DNA of 9,222 nucleotides, from assembly GCA_025352765.1 (NCBI GenBank), contig JANXSI010000260.1, forward strand, positions 1 through 9,222, written 5' to 3'. The translations under genes and the position numbers were made by a program. This document shows positions 1 through 6,568 of the stretch, piece after piece. The notes below the pieces were generated by a model that was given only the letters and a program-made list of their open reading frames with translations, did not search any database and was not told where the DNA came from. The stretch comes from Devosia sp. GTDB lineage: Bacteria; Pseudomonadota; Alphaproteobacteria; Rhizobiales; Devosiaceae. Within the stretch, counting starts at the first letter, position 1, and each line of letters opens with the position of its first letter.

Positions 1-1764
1 CGCATCGCCGTGGGCTGGCTGATCGTCGAGGACATCGCCATGGTCCTCGCCCTCGTGCTGATCCCGGCGCTCGCCGGGCTCAGCGGCGCGGCGACGGTCG
101 AACTCCACGATCCCTTCATCAACGTCATCGAGCGCCTGAGCGGCCTCCACCTCAACCTCTGGGCGATCCTCGGCCTCACCGTGGTCAAGCTCGCGGCCTT
201 TGTCGGCTTCATGCTGGTGGTCGGGCGCCGGGTGATCCCCTGGATCCTCCATTTCACCGCCCATACCGGCAGCCGCGAGCTGTTCCGCCTCGCGGTGCTC
301 GCCATCGCGCTCAGCGTCGCGGCCGGCGCCGCTTACCTCTTCGGCGTGTCGCTGGCGCTGGGCGCCTTCTTTGCCGGCATGATCCTCAGCGAATCCGAGC
401 TCAGCAATCGCGCGGCGCAGGAGAGCCTGCCGTTCCGCGACGCCTTCGCGGTGCTATTCTTCGTCTCGGTCGGCATGCTGTTCGACCCTTCGATCCTGAT
501 CCGCAGCCCGCTGCCGGTGCTGGCCACGGTGCTGATCATCATCGTGGGCAAGTCCGTGCTGTCGTTCATCATCACCACTCTCTTCCGCCAGCCGGTCGGC
601 ACGGGCCTCACCATTTCGGCCTCGCTGGCCCAGATCGGCGAGTTCTCGTTCATTCTCGCGGCGCTTGGCGTCGGCCTCGGCATCCTGCCGCCCGAGGGGC
701 GTGACCTGATCCTCGCCGGGGCGCTGATCTCGATCGTCCTCAACCCGGTGATCTTTTACATCGCCGAGCATTTGCGGCCGCGCTTTGAGGCGCGGCAGGC
801 GACGGTTGGGGCGCTCGTCGTGCCGCAGCGGGTCGAGCCGGCCCTGTCGGAAGCGTCGGCGGGCCCGGCCGCGGTCATCGAGGAGCCGATCGACGAACGC
901 CACCCGACCCGGCTCAGCGGCCATGTGGTGCTGATCGGCTATGGCCGCGTCGGCAGCGTGGTCGCAGATGGGCTCAAGCACGCCGGGACGCCGTTCCTCC
1001 TGATCGAGGACGCCGAAAACCGCATTTCTGCGGCGCAGCAGGCCGGCATCGAGGTGGTCGTCGGCAACGCCGCCAGCGGCAACGCGCTGGTCCTTGCCAA
1101 TGTGGCGCAGGCCAATGCCCTGCTGATCGCCATTCCCAATGCCTTCGAGGCCGGACAGGCCGTCGAGCAGGCGCACAAGCTCAATCCGAACCTGCGCATC
1201 ATCGCCCGGGCGCATTCGGACGAGGAAGACTCCTATCTCAAGGATCTGGGCGCCGCCGAGGTGATCATGGGCGAGCGCGAAATCGGGCTCGGCATGCTGG
1301 GCTGGATCGGCATGAGCGGCGCTGCCGCAACGCCCGAGCCGGCACCGCGGGTTTCGTCCGAGCCCGCGCCTACGGTCAGCGCCATGGGCTTTGACAATTT
1401 CCTCGTGACCCCCGTGCCGGTCGCCCCCGAGCCCCTGGCGGATCTGATCGAGGCCGACCCGGTGGCGCCCGAGCCGCCGGCGGACATCCTCGAGGCCGAG
1501 GTCGAGGCGGCGCATCCCGAACATCTCGTCTCGGGACCCGCCGAGCCGCCCGAACTGGTCCCGGCGTTCGGCGAGATGCTGGAAGAGCCGGCGGCAGCCG
1601 CCGCGTCGCTTTCCGTCGCGGAACAGGCCGATGCGGTCATCGCTGCAACGGAACCACCGGCGCGCCCGCTGGCGGTCGCGCCGCCGCCGCGGCCGCGCGT
1701 TGCGACCCCCGCGACCCGACCGGCAATGCCGTTCAACCCCGAAGTGGTCCCCGCCGAGGACTGA
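1..1764 (+). CDS. ybaL: Cation:proton antiporter, YbaL/KefB type (CPA2), 5'-truncated by window edge
   Basis: Inner-membrane monovalent cation/H+ antiporter with a cytoplasmic nucleotide-binding regulatory domain. The frame is open to base 1, so the N-terminal part (about 150 residues by comparison with YbaL) is missing; the GTG at 10 is an internal Val. Several hydrophobic helices run from the start to about nt 770. The segment around nt 361-480 reads GAFFAGMILSESE, then PFRDAFAVLFFVSVGMLFDP, the conserved CPA2 exchanger core. A TrkA-N/RCK domain follows at about nt 913-1290, with the dinucleotide-binding GYGRVG at nt 937-954 and a GEREIGLGM ending typical of YbaL. From about nt 1306 to the stop there are about 150 residues rich in Pro, Ala, Glu and Val, with no predicted fold, which E. 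coli YbaL lacks. The ion (K+ or Na+) cannot be told. Family is confident, the exact symbol less so. Confidence 0.9.
   Translation, partial: RIAVGWLIVEDIAMVLALVLIPALAGLSGAATVELHDPFINVIERLSGLHLNLWAILGLTVVKLAAFVGFMLVVGRRVIPWILHFTAHTGSRELFRLAVLAIALSVAAGAAYLFGVSLALGAFFAGMILSESELSNRAAQESLPFRDAFAVLFFVSVGMLFDPSILIRSPLPVLATVLIIIVGKSVLSFIITTLFRQPVGTGLTISASLAQIGEFSFILAALGVGLGILPPEGRDLILAGALISIVLNPVIFYIAEHLRPRFEARQATVGALVVPQRVEPALSEASAGPAAVIEEPIDERHPTRLSGHVVLIGYGRVGSVVADGLKHAGTPFLLIEDAENRISAAQQAGIEVVVGNAASGNALVLANVAQANALLIAIPNAFEAGQAVEQAHKLNPNLRIIARAHSDEEDSYLKDLGAAEVIMGEREIGLGMLGWIGMSGAAATPEPAPRVSSEPAPTVSAMGFDNFLVTPVPVAPEPLADLIEADPVAPEPPADILEAEVEAAHPEHLVSGPAEPPELVPAFGEMLEEPAAAAASLSVAEQADAVIAATEPPARPLAVAPPPRPRVATPATRPAMPFNPEVVPAED
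1417..1500 (+). repeat. Tandem 14-codon repeat in the antiporter tail
   Basis: Two adjacent 42-bp units encode PVAPEPLADLIEAD and PVAPEPPADILEAE, differing at only four residues. They lie inside the disordered Pro/Ala/Glu-rich tail of the antiporter. The acidic/proline pattern continues more loosely downstream (GPAEPPELVPAFGEMLEEP). Probably a recent in-frame duplication within a low-complexity extension; function unknown. Confidence 0.7.
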
Positions 1765-1889
1765 TTCCATGCGCCCGGCGCGTCCGGCGCATCCGCAAAA
1801 ATCGCTACGGCAGTTCTGCCAAGATCAATTGCCCGCAAGTTCGCGTATGATTCGGATGTGGCGGCCTGGGCGCTGACTGACGTTGCGGC

Positions 1890-1918
1890 CGTACGGAGGT
1901 CCTCCCTCGCTCCGTGCG
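1890..1918 (+). terminator. Hairpin downstream of the antiporter, possible terminator
   Basis: CGTACGGAG (1890-1898) pairs with CTCCGTGCG (1910-1918), nine pairs including one G-T, around an 11-base loop. There is no T-run after it, so intrinsic termination is only a possibility; it lies 126 bases after the antiporter stop. Confidence 0.3.
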
Positions 1919-2044
1919 ACCCAAATTCTCCCGGCCGCCACACCATTTCCCGAAGATTGACCAGACGCGGCGCCGCGCGTGACTGAGGGACGGCTGGCTC
2001 AGGCCCCTCGCCAAGCGGCGAAAAACCGCTATATCTCAAGTAAA

Positions 2045-2052
2045 CCGATCGG
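2045..2052. promoter_or_regulatory. Short palindrome just upstream of the Rrf2 start, possible autoregulatory site
   Basis: CCGATCGG is a perfect 8-bp palindrome ending six bases before the ATG at 2059, and sits about 10 bases after the TATATC at 2030-2035. A site here would overlap the transcription start or ribosome-binding region, a usual place for Rrf2 self-repression. No known Rrf2 operator was matched; the call rests on symmetry and position only. Confidence 0.2.
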
Positions 2053-2058
2053 CATTCG

Positions 2059-2496
2059 ATGATCTCGCAAAAGGCAAAATACGCGCTTCGGGCGTTGCTG
2101 GTGCTCTGCAAGGCTCCGGCCGAGACCTCGCTGATGATCGGCGAGATCTCGAAAACCCAGGCCATTCCGAAGAAGTTCCTCGAGCAGATCCTGCTCGAGC
2201 TGAAGCGCGCCGGGATCGTCTCGAGCCGCCGCGGGCGGCTGGGCGGCTATGTGCTGCTGAGGCCCGCCGACAAGCTCACCTTCGGCGAGGTGCTGCGGCT
2301 GATCGACGGGCCGATCGCGCCGTTGCCCTGCCTCAGCAAGATCGCCTACCGCCGCTGTGCCGACTGCCAGGACGAGGCGACCTGCGAGATCCGCCATGTG
2401 TTCGCCGGGGTGGTCAACGCCCAGCGCCAGGTGCTCGACCACACCACCTTTGCCGACGCCATCCGAAAGGACCAGGCGCTCGACGCGGTTCTGTAG
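2059..2496 (+). CDS. Rrf2-family transcriptional regulator with a four-cysteine cluster
   Basis: A 145-residue DNA-binding regulator. The N-terminal winged helix is typical of Rrf2 (MISQKAKYALRAL at 1-13; IPKKFLEQILLELKRAG at 36-52; the wing SRRGRLGGY at 56-64, which matches the S.RG..GGY pattern). The effector region has Cys91, Cys100, Cys103 and Cys109, spacing C-x8-C-x2-C-x5-C. This differs from the C-x5-C-x5-C of IscR but is compatible with Fe-S or thiol sensing. It sits 174 bases upstream of, and on the same strand as, the sulfate transporter genes, so it probably regulates sulfur uptake in the way CymR-type Rrf2 proteins control cysteine metabolism; that role is inferred. The ATG is chosen because the family begins exactly at M-IS-K--YAL; there is no strong Shine-Dalgarno. 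It could instead be an Fe-S homeostasis regulator. Confidence 0.9.
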   Translation: MISQKAKYALRALLVLCKAPAETSLMIGEISKTQAIPKKFLEQILLELKRAGIVSSRRGRLGGYVLLRPADKLTFGEVLRLIDGPIAPLPCLSKIAYRRCADCQDEATCEIRHVFAGVVNAQRQVLDHTTFADAIRKDQALDAVL

Positions 2497-2515
2497 CATC
2501 GGATTCTCCGTTTCC

Positions 2516-2529
2516 GCCGCTGGAGCGGC
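2516..2529 (+). terminator. Small hairpin after the Rrf2 gene
   Basis: GCCGC and GCGGC pair around TGGA, 19 bases after the Rrf2 stop. A second small hairpin, TCTTC/GAAGA around CTCC, lies at 2543-2556. Neither is followed by a U-tract, so they may weaken but are unlikely to stop read-through from the regulator into the sulfate operon. Confidence 0.2.
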
Positions 2530-2612
2530 CGGGGCGAACGAATCTTCCTCCGAAGAGTTGTCCGCAGGGTAAGCCTTTCTCTTTCAGCGTCGCGGGCAGC
2601 ACAGCACCGACC

Positions 2613-2640
2613 TTGAGAAAGCCGACTAACACGGTAGGGT
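2613..2640 (+). promoter_or_regulatory. Candidate promoter of the sulfate transporter operon
   Basis: TTGAGA (2613-2618) and TAGGGT (2635-2640) with a 16-base spacer form a moderate sigma70-like pair 31 bases before the cysP ATG. The inverted repeat CTAAC (2626-2630) / GTTAG (2639-2643) overlaps the -10, and GTTAG occurs again at 2648-2652, so a repressor such as the adjacent Rrf2 protein could bind here. The promoter and operator are proposals from pattern and position. Confidence 0.35.
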
Positions 2641-2660
2641 TAGCCCAGTTAGCTTCACTT

Positions 2661-2665
2661 GGAGG
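2661..2665 (+). promoter_or_regulatory. Ribosome-binding site fixing the cysP start
   Basis: GGAGG five bases before the ATG at 2671. It overlaps the upstream in-frame TTG at 2659, which therefore cannot be the start; the ATG also gives a clean signal peptide. Confidence 0.8.
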
Positions 2666-2670
2666 ACTTG

Positions 2671-3702
2671 ATGAAGGCGACTGCAAAGTTTCTGGCCTAT
2701 GCAGCCCTGTTGGGCGCGGTGGCCTTCACCGGTGTGGTGACGGCTCGCGCCGCCGACCTGCACCTGCTTAACGTCAGCTACGACCCGACGCGCGAACTGT
2801 ACGAAGACTACAATCAGGTCTTTGCCGCGTACTGGAAGGGCAAGACTGGCGACAACGTCACCATCGACCAGAGCCATGGCGGTTCGGGCAAGCAGGCGCA
2901 GGCGGTGATCGACGGGCTCGATGCCGACGTTGTGACGCTGGCGCTACAGGGCGATATCGACAAGATCGCATCGAAAACCCAGAAGATCCCCGCCGACTGG
3001 CGTGGCAAGTTCGAGAACAACTCGACCCCCTACACCTCGACCATCATCTTCCTCGTCCGAAAGGGCAACCCCAAGGGCATCAAGGACTGGGGCGACCTGA
3101 TCAAGGACGGCGTCGAGGTGATCACGCCCAATCCCAAGACCTCGGGCGGCGCCCGCTGGGCGTATCTTGCGGCCTGGGCCTATGCCAACAAGCTGAACGC
3201 CGGCGACGAAGCCAAGGACGCCGAGTACATTAAAGCGCTCTACCAGCATGTTCCGGTGCTCGGTACCGGCGCCCGGGACTCGACCGTGACCTTCGCGCAG
3301 AAGGAACTGGGCGACGTGCTGCTCGCCTGGGAAAACGAGGCTTATCTCGTGCTCGACGAATTCGGCGCCGACAATTTTGACATCGTCTATCCGCCGTCGT
3401 CGATCCTCGCCGAACCGCCGGTCGCGGTGGTCGACAAGAACGCCGAGGCGCACGGCACCACCGAAGTCGCCAAGGCCTATCTCGAGTATCTCTATTCTCC
3501 CGAAGGCCAGACCATTGCCGCCAAGCATCACTACCGGCCGAGCAAGCCGGACACCGTCACCGATCAGTCTCTCGTCGCCAACTTCCCAAAGATCGATCTG
3601 ATCTCTATTGATGACCCCTCGTTCGGGGGCTGGAAGACGGTGCAGCCGAAGCATTTCGGGGACGGCGGGATTTTTGACCAGATCTACACACCCAAGCAGT
3701 AG
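2671..3702 (+). CDS. cysP: Sulfate ABC transporter periplasmic substrate-binding protein (Sbp/CysP)
   Basis: A 343-residue periplasmic receptor that captures sulfate (possibly thiosulfate) and delivers it to the CysTW channel. Residues 1-27 are a Sec signal peptide: Lys2 and Lys6, a hydrophobic core, and an ARA|A cleavage site after Ala27. The mature part shows family hallmarks: LLNVSYDPTREL (32-43), SHGGSGKQAQAVIDGL.ADVVTLAL (68-92), NPKTSGGARWAYLAAW (154-169) and DVLLAWENEA (215-224). Length is normal for Sbp and CysP. First gene of the operon, led by a strong GGAGG and a candidate promoter; cysT begins 43 bases downstream after a hairpin. Sbp and CysP share these motifs, so the preferred oxyanion cannot be settled by reading; the symbol follows the usual cysPTWA order. 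Confidence 0.95.
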   Translation: MKATAKFLAYAALLGAVAFTGVVTARAADLHLLNVSYDPTRELYEDYNQVFAAYWKGKTGDNVTIDQSHGGSGKQAQAVIDGLDADVVTLALQGDIDKIASKTQKIPADWRGKFENNSTPYTSTIIFLVRKGNPKGIKDWGDLIKDGVEVITPNPKTSGGARWAYLAAWAYANKLNAGDEAKDAEYIKALYQHVPVLGTGARDSTVTFAQKELGDVLLAWENEAYLVLDEFGADNFDIVYPPSSILAEPPVAVVDKNAEAHGTTEVAKAYLEYLYSPEGQTIAAKHHYRPSKPDTVTDQSLVANFPKIDLISIDDPSFGGWKTVQPKHFGDGGIFDQIYTPKQ

Positions 3703-3710
3703 TCCGCAGA

Positions 3711-3731
3711 CCGCCGCGCTCGTCGCGGCGG
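3711..3731 (+). terminator. Hairpin in the cysP-cysT gap (attenuator or mRNA stabiliser)
   Basis: CCGCCGCG (3711-3718) and CGCGGCGG (3724-3731) form a perfect 8-bp GC-only stem with a 5-base loop, starting nine bases after the cysP stop. No U-tract follows. In transporter operons such a structure commonly protects the binding-protein message from 3' decay or partly attenuates downstream genes, giving more receptor than permease. Its 3' arm also contains the only purine-rich stretch upstream of cysT. Confidence 0.5.
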
Positions 3732-3745
3732 GAACCGGGCCAGCC

Positions 3746-4615
3746 ATGCTCCACCCCGCCCGTGCGGGGTGGAGCTTTGTCAGGCCCAGCGTCATTCCGG
3801 GCTTCGGGCTCACCATGGGCTACACCGTGGTGTATCTGAGCCTGATCGTGCTGATCCCGCTGGCGGCGCTGTTCATCAAATCGGCAACGCTGCCGTTCGA
3901 CGAAATCGTCAAGATCGCCACGGCGCCGCGCACCCTGCAGGCGCTGTCGGTGAGCTTCGGCTCGTCGCTGATTGCGGCGCTGGTCAACGTCGTCTTCGGC
4001 GTCATCGTCGCCTGGGTACTGGTGCGCTACAGATTTCCGGGCAAGCGGATCATGGACGCGATCGTCGATCTGCCGTTCGCCCTGCCGACGGCGGTCGCGG
4101 GCATCGCGCTCTCGACCATCTACGCGCCCAAGGGCTGGATCGGCTGGCTGGTCGGCCCCAGCGGGCCGCTGCACCTGGGCTGGAAGATCGCCTACACGCC
4201 CTCAGGCATTGTCGTCGCCCTGATCTTCATCGGGCTGCCCTTCGTCGTGCGCACGGTGCAGCCGGTGCTCGAAGAGTTCGAGCAGGAGCTCGAGGAGGCC
4301 GCCGCGACGCTCGGCGCCAACCGCTTCCAGACCATCACGCGGGTGATCCTGCCGCGCCTTGCGCCGGCAATCCTCACCGGCTTCTCGCTCGCCTTCGCGC
4401 GGGCCGTCGGCGAATACGGCTCGGTGATCTTCATTGCCGGCAACATCCCCAACAAGTCCGAGATCGCGCCGCTCCTCATCATCATCAAGCTCGAGGAATT
4501 CGACATCCCGGGTGCCGCGGTCATCGCCACCATCATGCTGGTCCTGGCCTTCGTGATGCTGCTCGTCATCAATCTCATCCAAGCCTGGGCGAGGAGACTC
4601 TATGGCGATCTATGA
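3746..4615 (+). CDS. cysT: Sulfate ABC transporter permease CysT (CysU)
   Basis: One of the two inner-membrane permeases of the sulfate importer, 289 residues. The conserved start of the family, RPSVIPGFGLT...YLSLIVLIPLAAL, is at 13-41, followed by helices around 25-45, 69-92, 107-127, 154-172, 205-230 and 257-280. The EAA loop that docks on CysA is EAAATLGANRFQTITRVILP (184-203). RAVGEYGSVIFIAGN (219-233) is a CysT hallmark. The ATG at 3746 is chosen because the conserved RPSVIPGFGL needs a start upstream of it, which excludes the ATG at 3815. No good Shine-Dalgarno is visible: only a weak GCGGGA about 13 bases upstream. Codons 2-10 (LHPARAGWS) are made by a perfect hairpin, an odd beginning not conserved in the family. 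It overlaps cysW by 14 bases. Confidence 0.93.
   Translation: MLHPARAGWSFVRPSVIPGFGLTMGYTVVYLSLIVLIPLAALFIKSATLPFDEIVKIATAPRTLQALSVSFGSSLIAALVNVVFGVIVAWVLVRYRFPGKRIMDAIVDLPFALPTAVAGIALSTIYAPKGWIGWLVGPSGPLHLGWKIAYTPSGIVVALIFIGLPFVVRTVQPVLEEFEQELEEAAATLGANRFQTITRVILPRLAPAILTGFSLAFARAVGEYGSVIFIAGNIPNKSEIAPLLIIIKLEEFDIPGAAVIATIMLVLAFVMLLVINLIQAWARRLYGDL
3749..3774 (+). terminator. Perfect 11-bp stem-loop within the first codons of cysT
   Basis: CTCCACCCCGC (3749-3759) and GCGGGGTGGAG (3764-3774) pair perfectly around the tetraloop CCGT, then comes CTTTGT. It looks like an intrinsic terminator or a short extragenic palindrome, yet starts directly after the proposed ATG (3746-3748). It may lower transcription or translation of cysT relative to cysP, or be a mobile palindrome that became the N-terminus of CysT. 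Confidence 0.6.
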
Positions 4616-5507
4616 AGACGACGTCGCCATCTACGACAGCCGCCGGCCGCCCGAGCCGCCGCACCTCCACACCCGCCCGACCACCGAGCCGCGCTGGGTC
4701 AAGTGGACGCTGATCGGCATTGGCGTCGTGTTCATGGCGCTGGTGATCCTGATGCCGCTGGCGATCGTCTTCATCGAGGCGTTCCGCAAGGGCACGGAGG
4801 TCTTCCTCAAGACCTTCTCCGACCGCACGGCGCAGACTGCGATCCAGCTGACGCTGCTGGTCGCGGTGATTGCCGTGCCGCTCAACCTCGTGTTCGGCGT
4901 CGCCGCGGCCTGGTCGATCGCCAAATACGAGTTCTGGGGCAAGGCGTTCCTTACCACCCTCATCGACCTGCCGTTCTCGATTTCGCCGGTGGTCTCGGGC
5001 ATGGTCTATGTGCTGCTGTTCGGTGCGCAGGGCTGGCTCGGGCCGTGGCTCCAGGCCAACAACATCGAGATCATCTTTGCGGTGCCCGGCATCGTGCTCG
5101 CGACGATCTTTGTCACCTTCCCGTTCATTGCCCGCGAGCTGATCCCGCTCATGCAGGCCCAGGGTTCGCAGGACGAGGAGGCGGCGCTGTCGCTCGGCGC
5201 CACCGGCTGGCAGACCTTCTGGCGGGTAACGCTCCCCAACATCAAATGGGGCCTGCTCTATGGCGTCTTGCTTTGCAATGCGCGGGCAATGGGTGAGTTC
5301 GGCGCGGTGTCGGTGGTCTCGGGCCACATCCGGGGCAAGACCAACACCATCCCGCTCCACATCGAAATCCTCTACAACGAGTACAATTTCGCCGGCGCCT
5401 TCGCCATGGCGTCGCTCCTGGCGCTCCTGGCGCTGGTGACGCTGATCATCAAGACCGCCCTCGAGTATCGCTTCGGCGACGAACTCGCCGGCACCAGACG
5501 CCACTAG
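4602..5507 (+). CDS. cysW: Sulfate ABC transporter permease CysW
   Basis: Second inner-membrane permease, 301 residues, pairing with CysT to form the sulfate channel. A hydrophilic cytoplasmic N-terminus of about 34 residues, rich in Arg, Pro and His, precedes helices around 35-59, 82-106, 115-141, 158-178, 214-240 and 264-284. The EAA loop is EAALSLGATGWQTFWRVTLPN (193-213), and GEFGAVSVVSGHIRGKTNTIPLHIEILYNEY (231-261) is a clear CysW signature. The ATG at 4602 lies inside the end of cysT and has GAGGAG (4591-4596) five bases upstream; the 14-base overlap implies translational coupling. cysA follows 11 bases after the stop. Confidence 0.95.
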   Translation: MAIYEDDVAIYDSRRPPEPPHLHTRPTTEPRWVKWTLIGIGVVFMALVILMPLAIVFIEAFRKGTEVFLKTFSDRTAQTAIQLTLLVAVIAVPLNLVFGVAAAWSIAKYEFWGKAFLTTLIDLPFSISPVVSGMVYVLLFGAQGWLGPWLQANNIEIIFAVPGIVLATIFVTFPFIARELIPLMQAQGSQDEEAALSLGATGWQTFWRVTLPNIKWGLLYGVLLCNARAMGEFGAVSVVSGHIRGKTNTIPLHIEILYNEYNFAGAFAMASLLALLALVTLIIKTALEYRFGDELAGTRRH

Positions 5508-5510
5508 GAG
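5506..5510 (+). promoter_or_regulatory. Ribosome-binding site that decides the TTG start of cysA
   Basis: AGGAG overlaps the cysW stop codon (TAG at 5505-5507) and is eight bases before the TTG at 5519. No ATG or GTG is available at the position where CysA proteins begin, so TTG is the likely initiator and re-initiation after cysW is probable. Confidence 0.7.
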
Positions 5511-5518
5511 CCGCTTCG

Positions 5519-6556
5519 TTGGATATTGCCGTCGACCACGTGCTCAAGGAATTTTCGCGCTACCCGGCGCTCGATGACGTGTCGCTCCAGATCAAGTCGG
5601 GCGAACTGATCGCGCTGCTCGGACCCTCGGGCTCGGGTAAAACGACGCTCTTGCGGCTGATCGCCGGGCTCGAGCGGCCGACCGCCGGCCGAATCTTCTT
5701 TGGCGACGAGGATGCCTCGAGCAAGTCGGTGCAGGAGCGCAATGTCGGCTTCGTGTTCCAGGCCTATGCGCTGTTCCGCAACATGACGGTGCTCGAAAAC
5801 GTTTCGTTCGGCCTGAAGGTCCGGCCGCGCGCGACCCGTCCGCCCAATGCCGAGATCAGAAAGCGCGCGCTCGAACTGCTCGACCTGGTGCAGCTGTCGG
5901 GCCTCCACCAGCGCTATCCGCAGCAGCTTTCAGGTGGGCAGCGGCAGCGTGTGGCGCTGGCCCGGGCACTCGCCATCGAACCGCGGGTGCTGCTGCTCGA
6001 CGAGCCGTTCGGCGCGCTCGACGCACAGGTCCGCAAGGAGTTGCGCAAATGGCTGCGCGAGATCCACGACCGGACCGGCCACACCACGGTGTTCGTCACC
6101 CATGACCAGGAGGAGGCGCTCGAGCTCGCCGATCGTCTCGTGGTGATGAGCCGCGGCAAGATCGAACAGGTCGGCTCACCCGACACCGTCTATGACGATC
6201 CCAATTCGCCCTTCGTCTTCGGCTTCATCGGCGAGTCGAGTTCGCTGCCCGTCGAGATCGAGAACGGCGAACTGTGGGTCGGCGGCCGTGCCATCGGGCT
6301 CAGCGCCGGCGATACGCCCAAGGGCAACGCGCAGCTCTATTTCCGTCCGCACGATGTCGAGCTGGTGCCCGAAGGAGCCGCGCTCGCGGGCGTTGCCGCG
6401 TCCACCCGCCGGGTCGGCGGCACGCGCCGCGTCGAACTCGAGATCGGCGGCCTGTCGCACCGCGTCGAGATCGATTTGCCGTTCGACCACCCGACCGGCG
6501 AAAAATCCAGAATTGCGTTCAAGCCGAAGCGCTGGAAGCTGTTCCCGACAGGTTGA
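5519..6556 (+). CDS. cysA: Sulfate ABC transporter ATP-binding protein CysA (TTG start)
   Basis: Cytoplasmic ATPase that powers sulfate import, 345 residues. ABC motifs are all present: Walker A GPSGSGKT (35-42), Q-loop Gln81, signature LSGGQ (137-141), Walker B VLLLDE (157-162) with catalytic Glu162, D-loop GALD (165-168) and switch His195. The C-terminal part from about 235 (FRPHDVELVP at 275-284, ending FKPKRWKLFPTG) is the TOBE-like regulatory domain of CysA. The start is TTG at 5519: it gives MDIAVDHVLKEF, aligning with the usual CysA beginning, and has AGGAG at 5506-5510. Last gene of the operon; the transcript probably ends in the palindromic element starting 9 bases after the stop. 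Confidence 0.95.
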   Translation: MDIAVDHVLKEFSRYPALDDVSLQIKSGELIALLGPSGSGKTTLLRLIAGLERPTAGRIFFGDEDASSKSVQERNVGFVFQAYALFRNMTVLENVSFGLKVRPRATRPPNAEIRKRALELLDLVQLSGLHQRYPQQLSGGQRQRVALARALAIEPRVLLLDEPFGALDAQVRKELRKWLREIHDRTGHTTVFVTHDQEEALELADRLVVMSRGKIEQVGSPDTVYDDPNSPFVFGFIGESSSLPVEIENGELWVGGRAIGLSAGDTPKGNAQLYFRPHDVELVPEGAALAGVAASTRRVGGTRRVELEIGGLSHRVEIDLPFDHPTGEKSRIAFKPKRWKLFPTG

Positions 6557-6568
6557 CCACCGCTGTTC

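Larger units (their letters stand above)
1765..2058. other. Intergenic region between antiporter and Rrf2 gene
   Basis: No convincing gene is seen in these 294 bases; the short open frames on either strand have arginine-rich, low-information translations. The region holds a hairpin at 1890-1918 and, near its right end, the upstream region of the Rrf2 gene, with a TATATC at 2030-2035 that could be a -10 element but has no recognisable -35 at the right distance. A TTGACC at 1957-1962 has no matching -10. Confidence 0.5.

Noticed and set aside
454..1770. 438-codon open frame on the minus strand opposite the antiporter
   Set aside because: Translation is dominated by Arg, Asp, Gly and His with no motif, as expected from the antisense of a GC-rich gene; the plus strand encodes a recognisable antiporter.
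1765..2058. Possible tRNA or small RNA in the antiporter-Rrf2 gap
   Set aside because: No cloverleaf, T-loop GGTTCRA or CCA-adjacent acceptor stem could be found; only one modest hairpin is present.
1233..2165. 310-codon minus-strand frame spanning the antiporter tail and the intergenic region
   Set aside because: Ser/Ala/Gly-rich low-complexity shadow, no start signal, and it overlaps two supported plus-strand genes.
2659..2670. Upstream TTG start for the sulfate-binding protein
   Set aside because: The TTG overlaps the GGAGG ribosome-binding site and would add residues before the signal peptide.
3608..3745. 46-codon upstream extension of CysT overlapping the end of cysP
   Set aside because: The extension is Ser/Arg-rich, antithetic to a membrane protein start, and lies within the coding end of cysP in another frame.
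4575..5504. 309-codon minus-strand frame opposite cysW
   Set aside because: Arg/Asp/Glu-rich antisense shadow; cysW on the plus strand has clear permease motifs.
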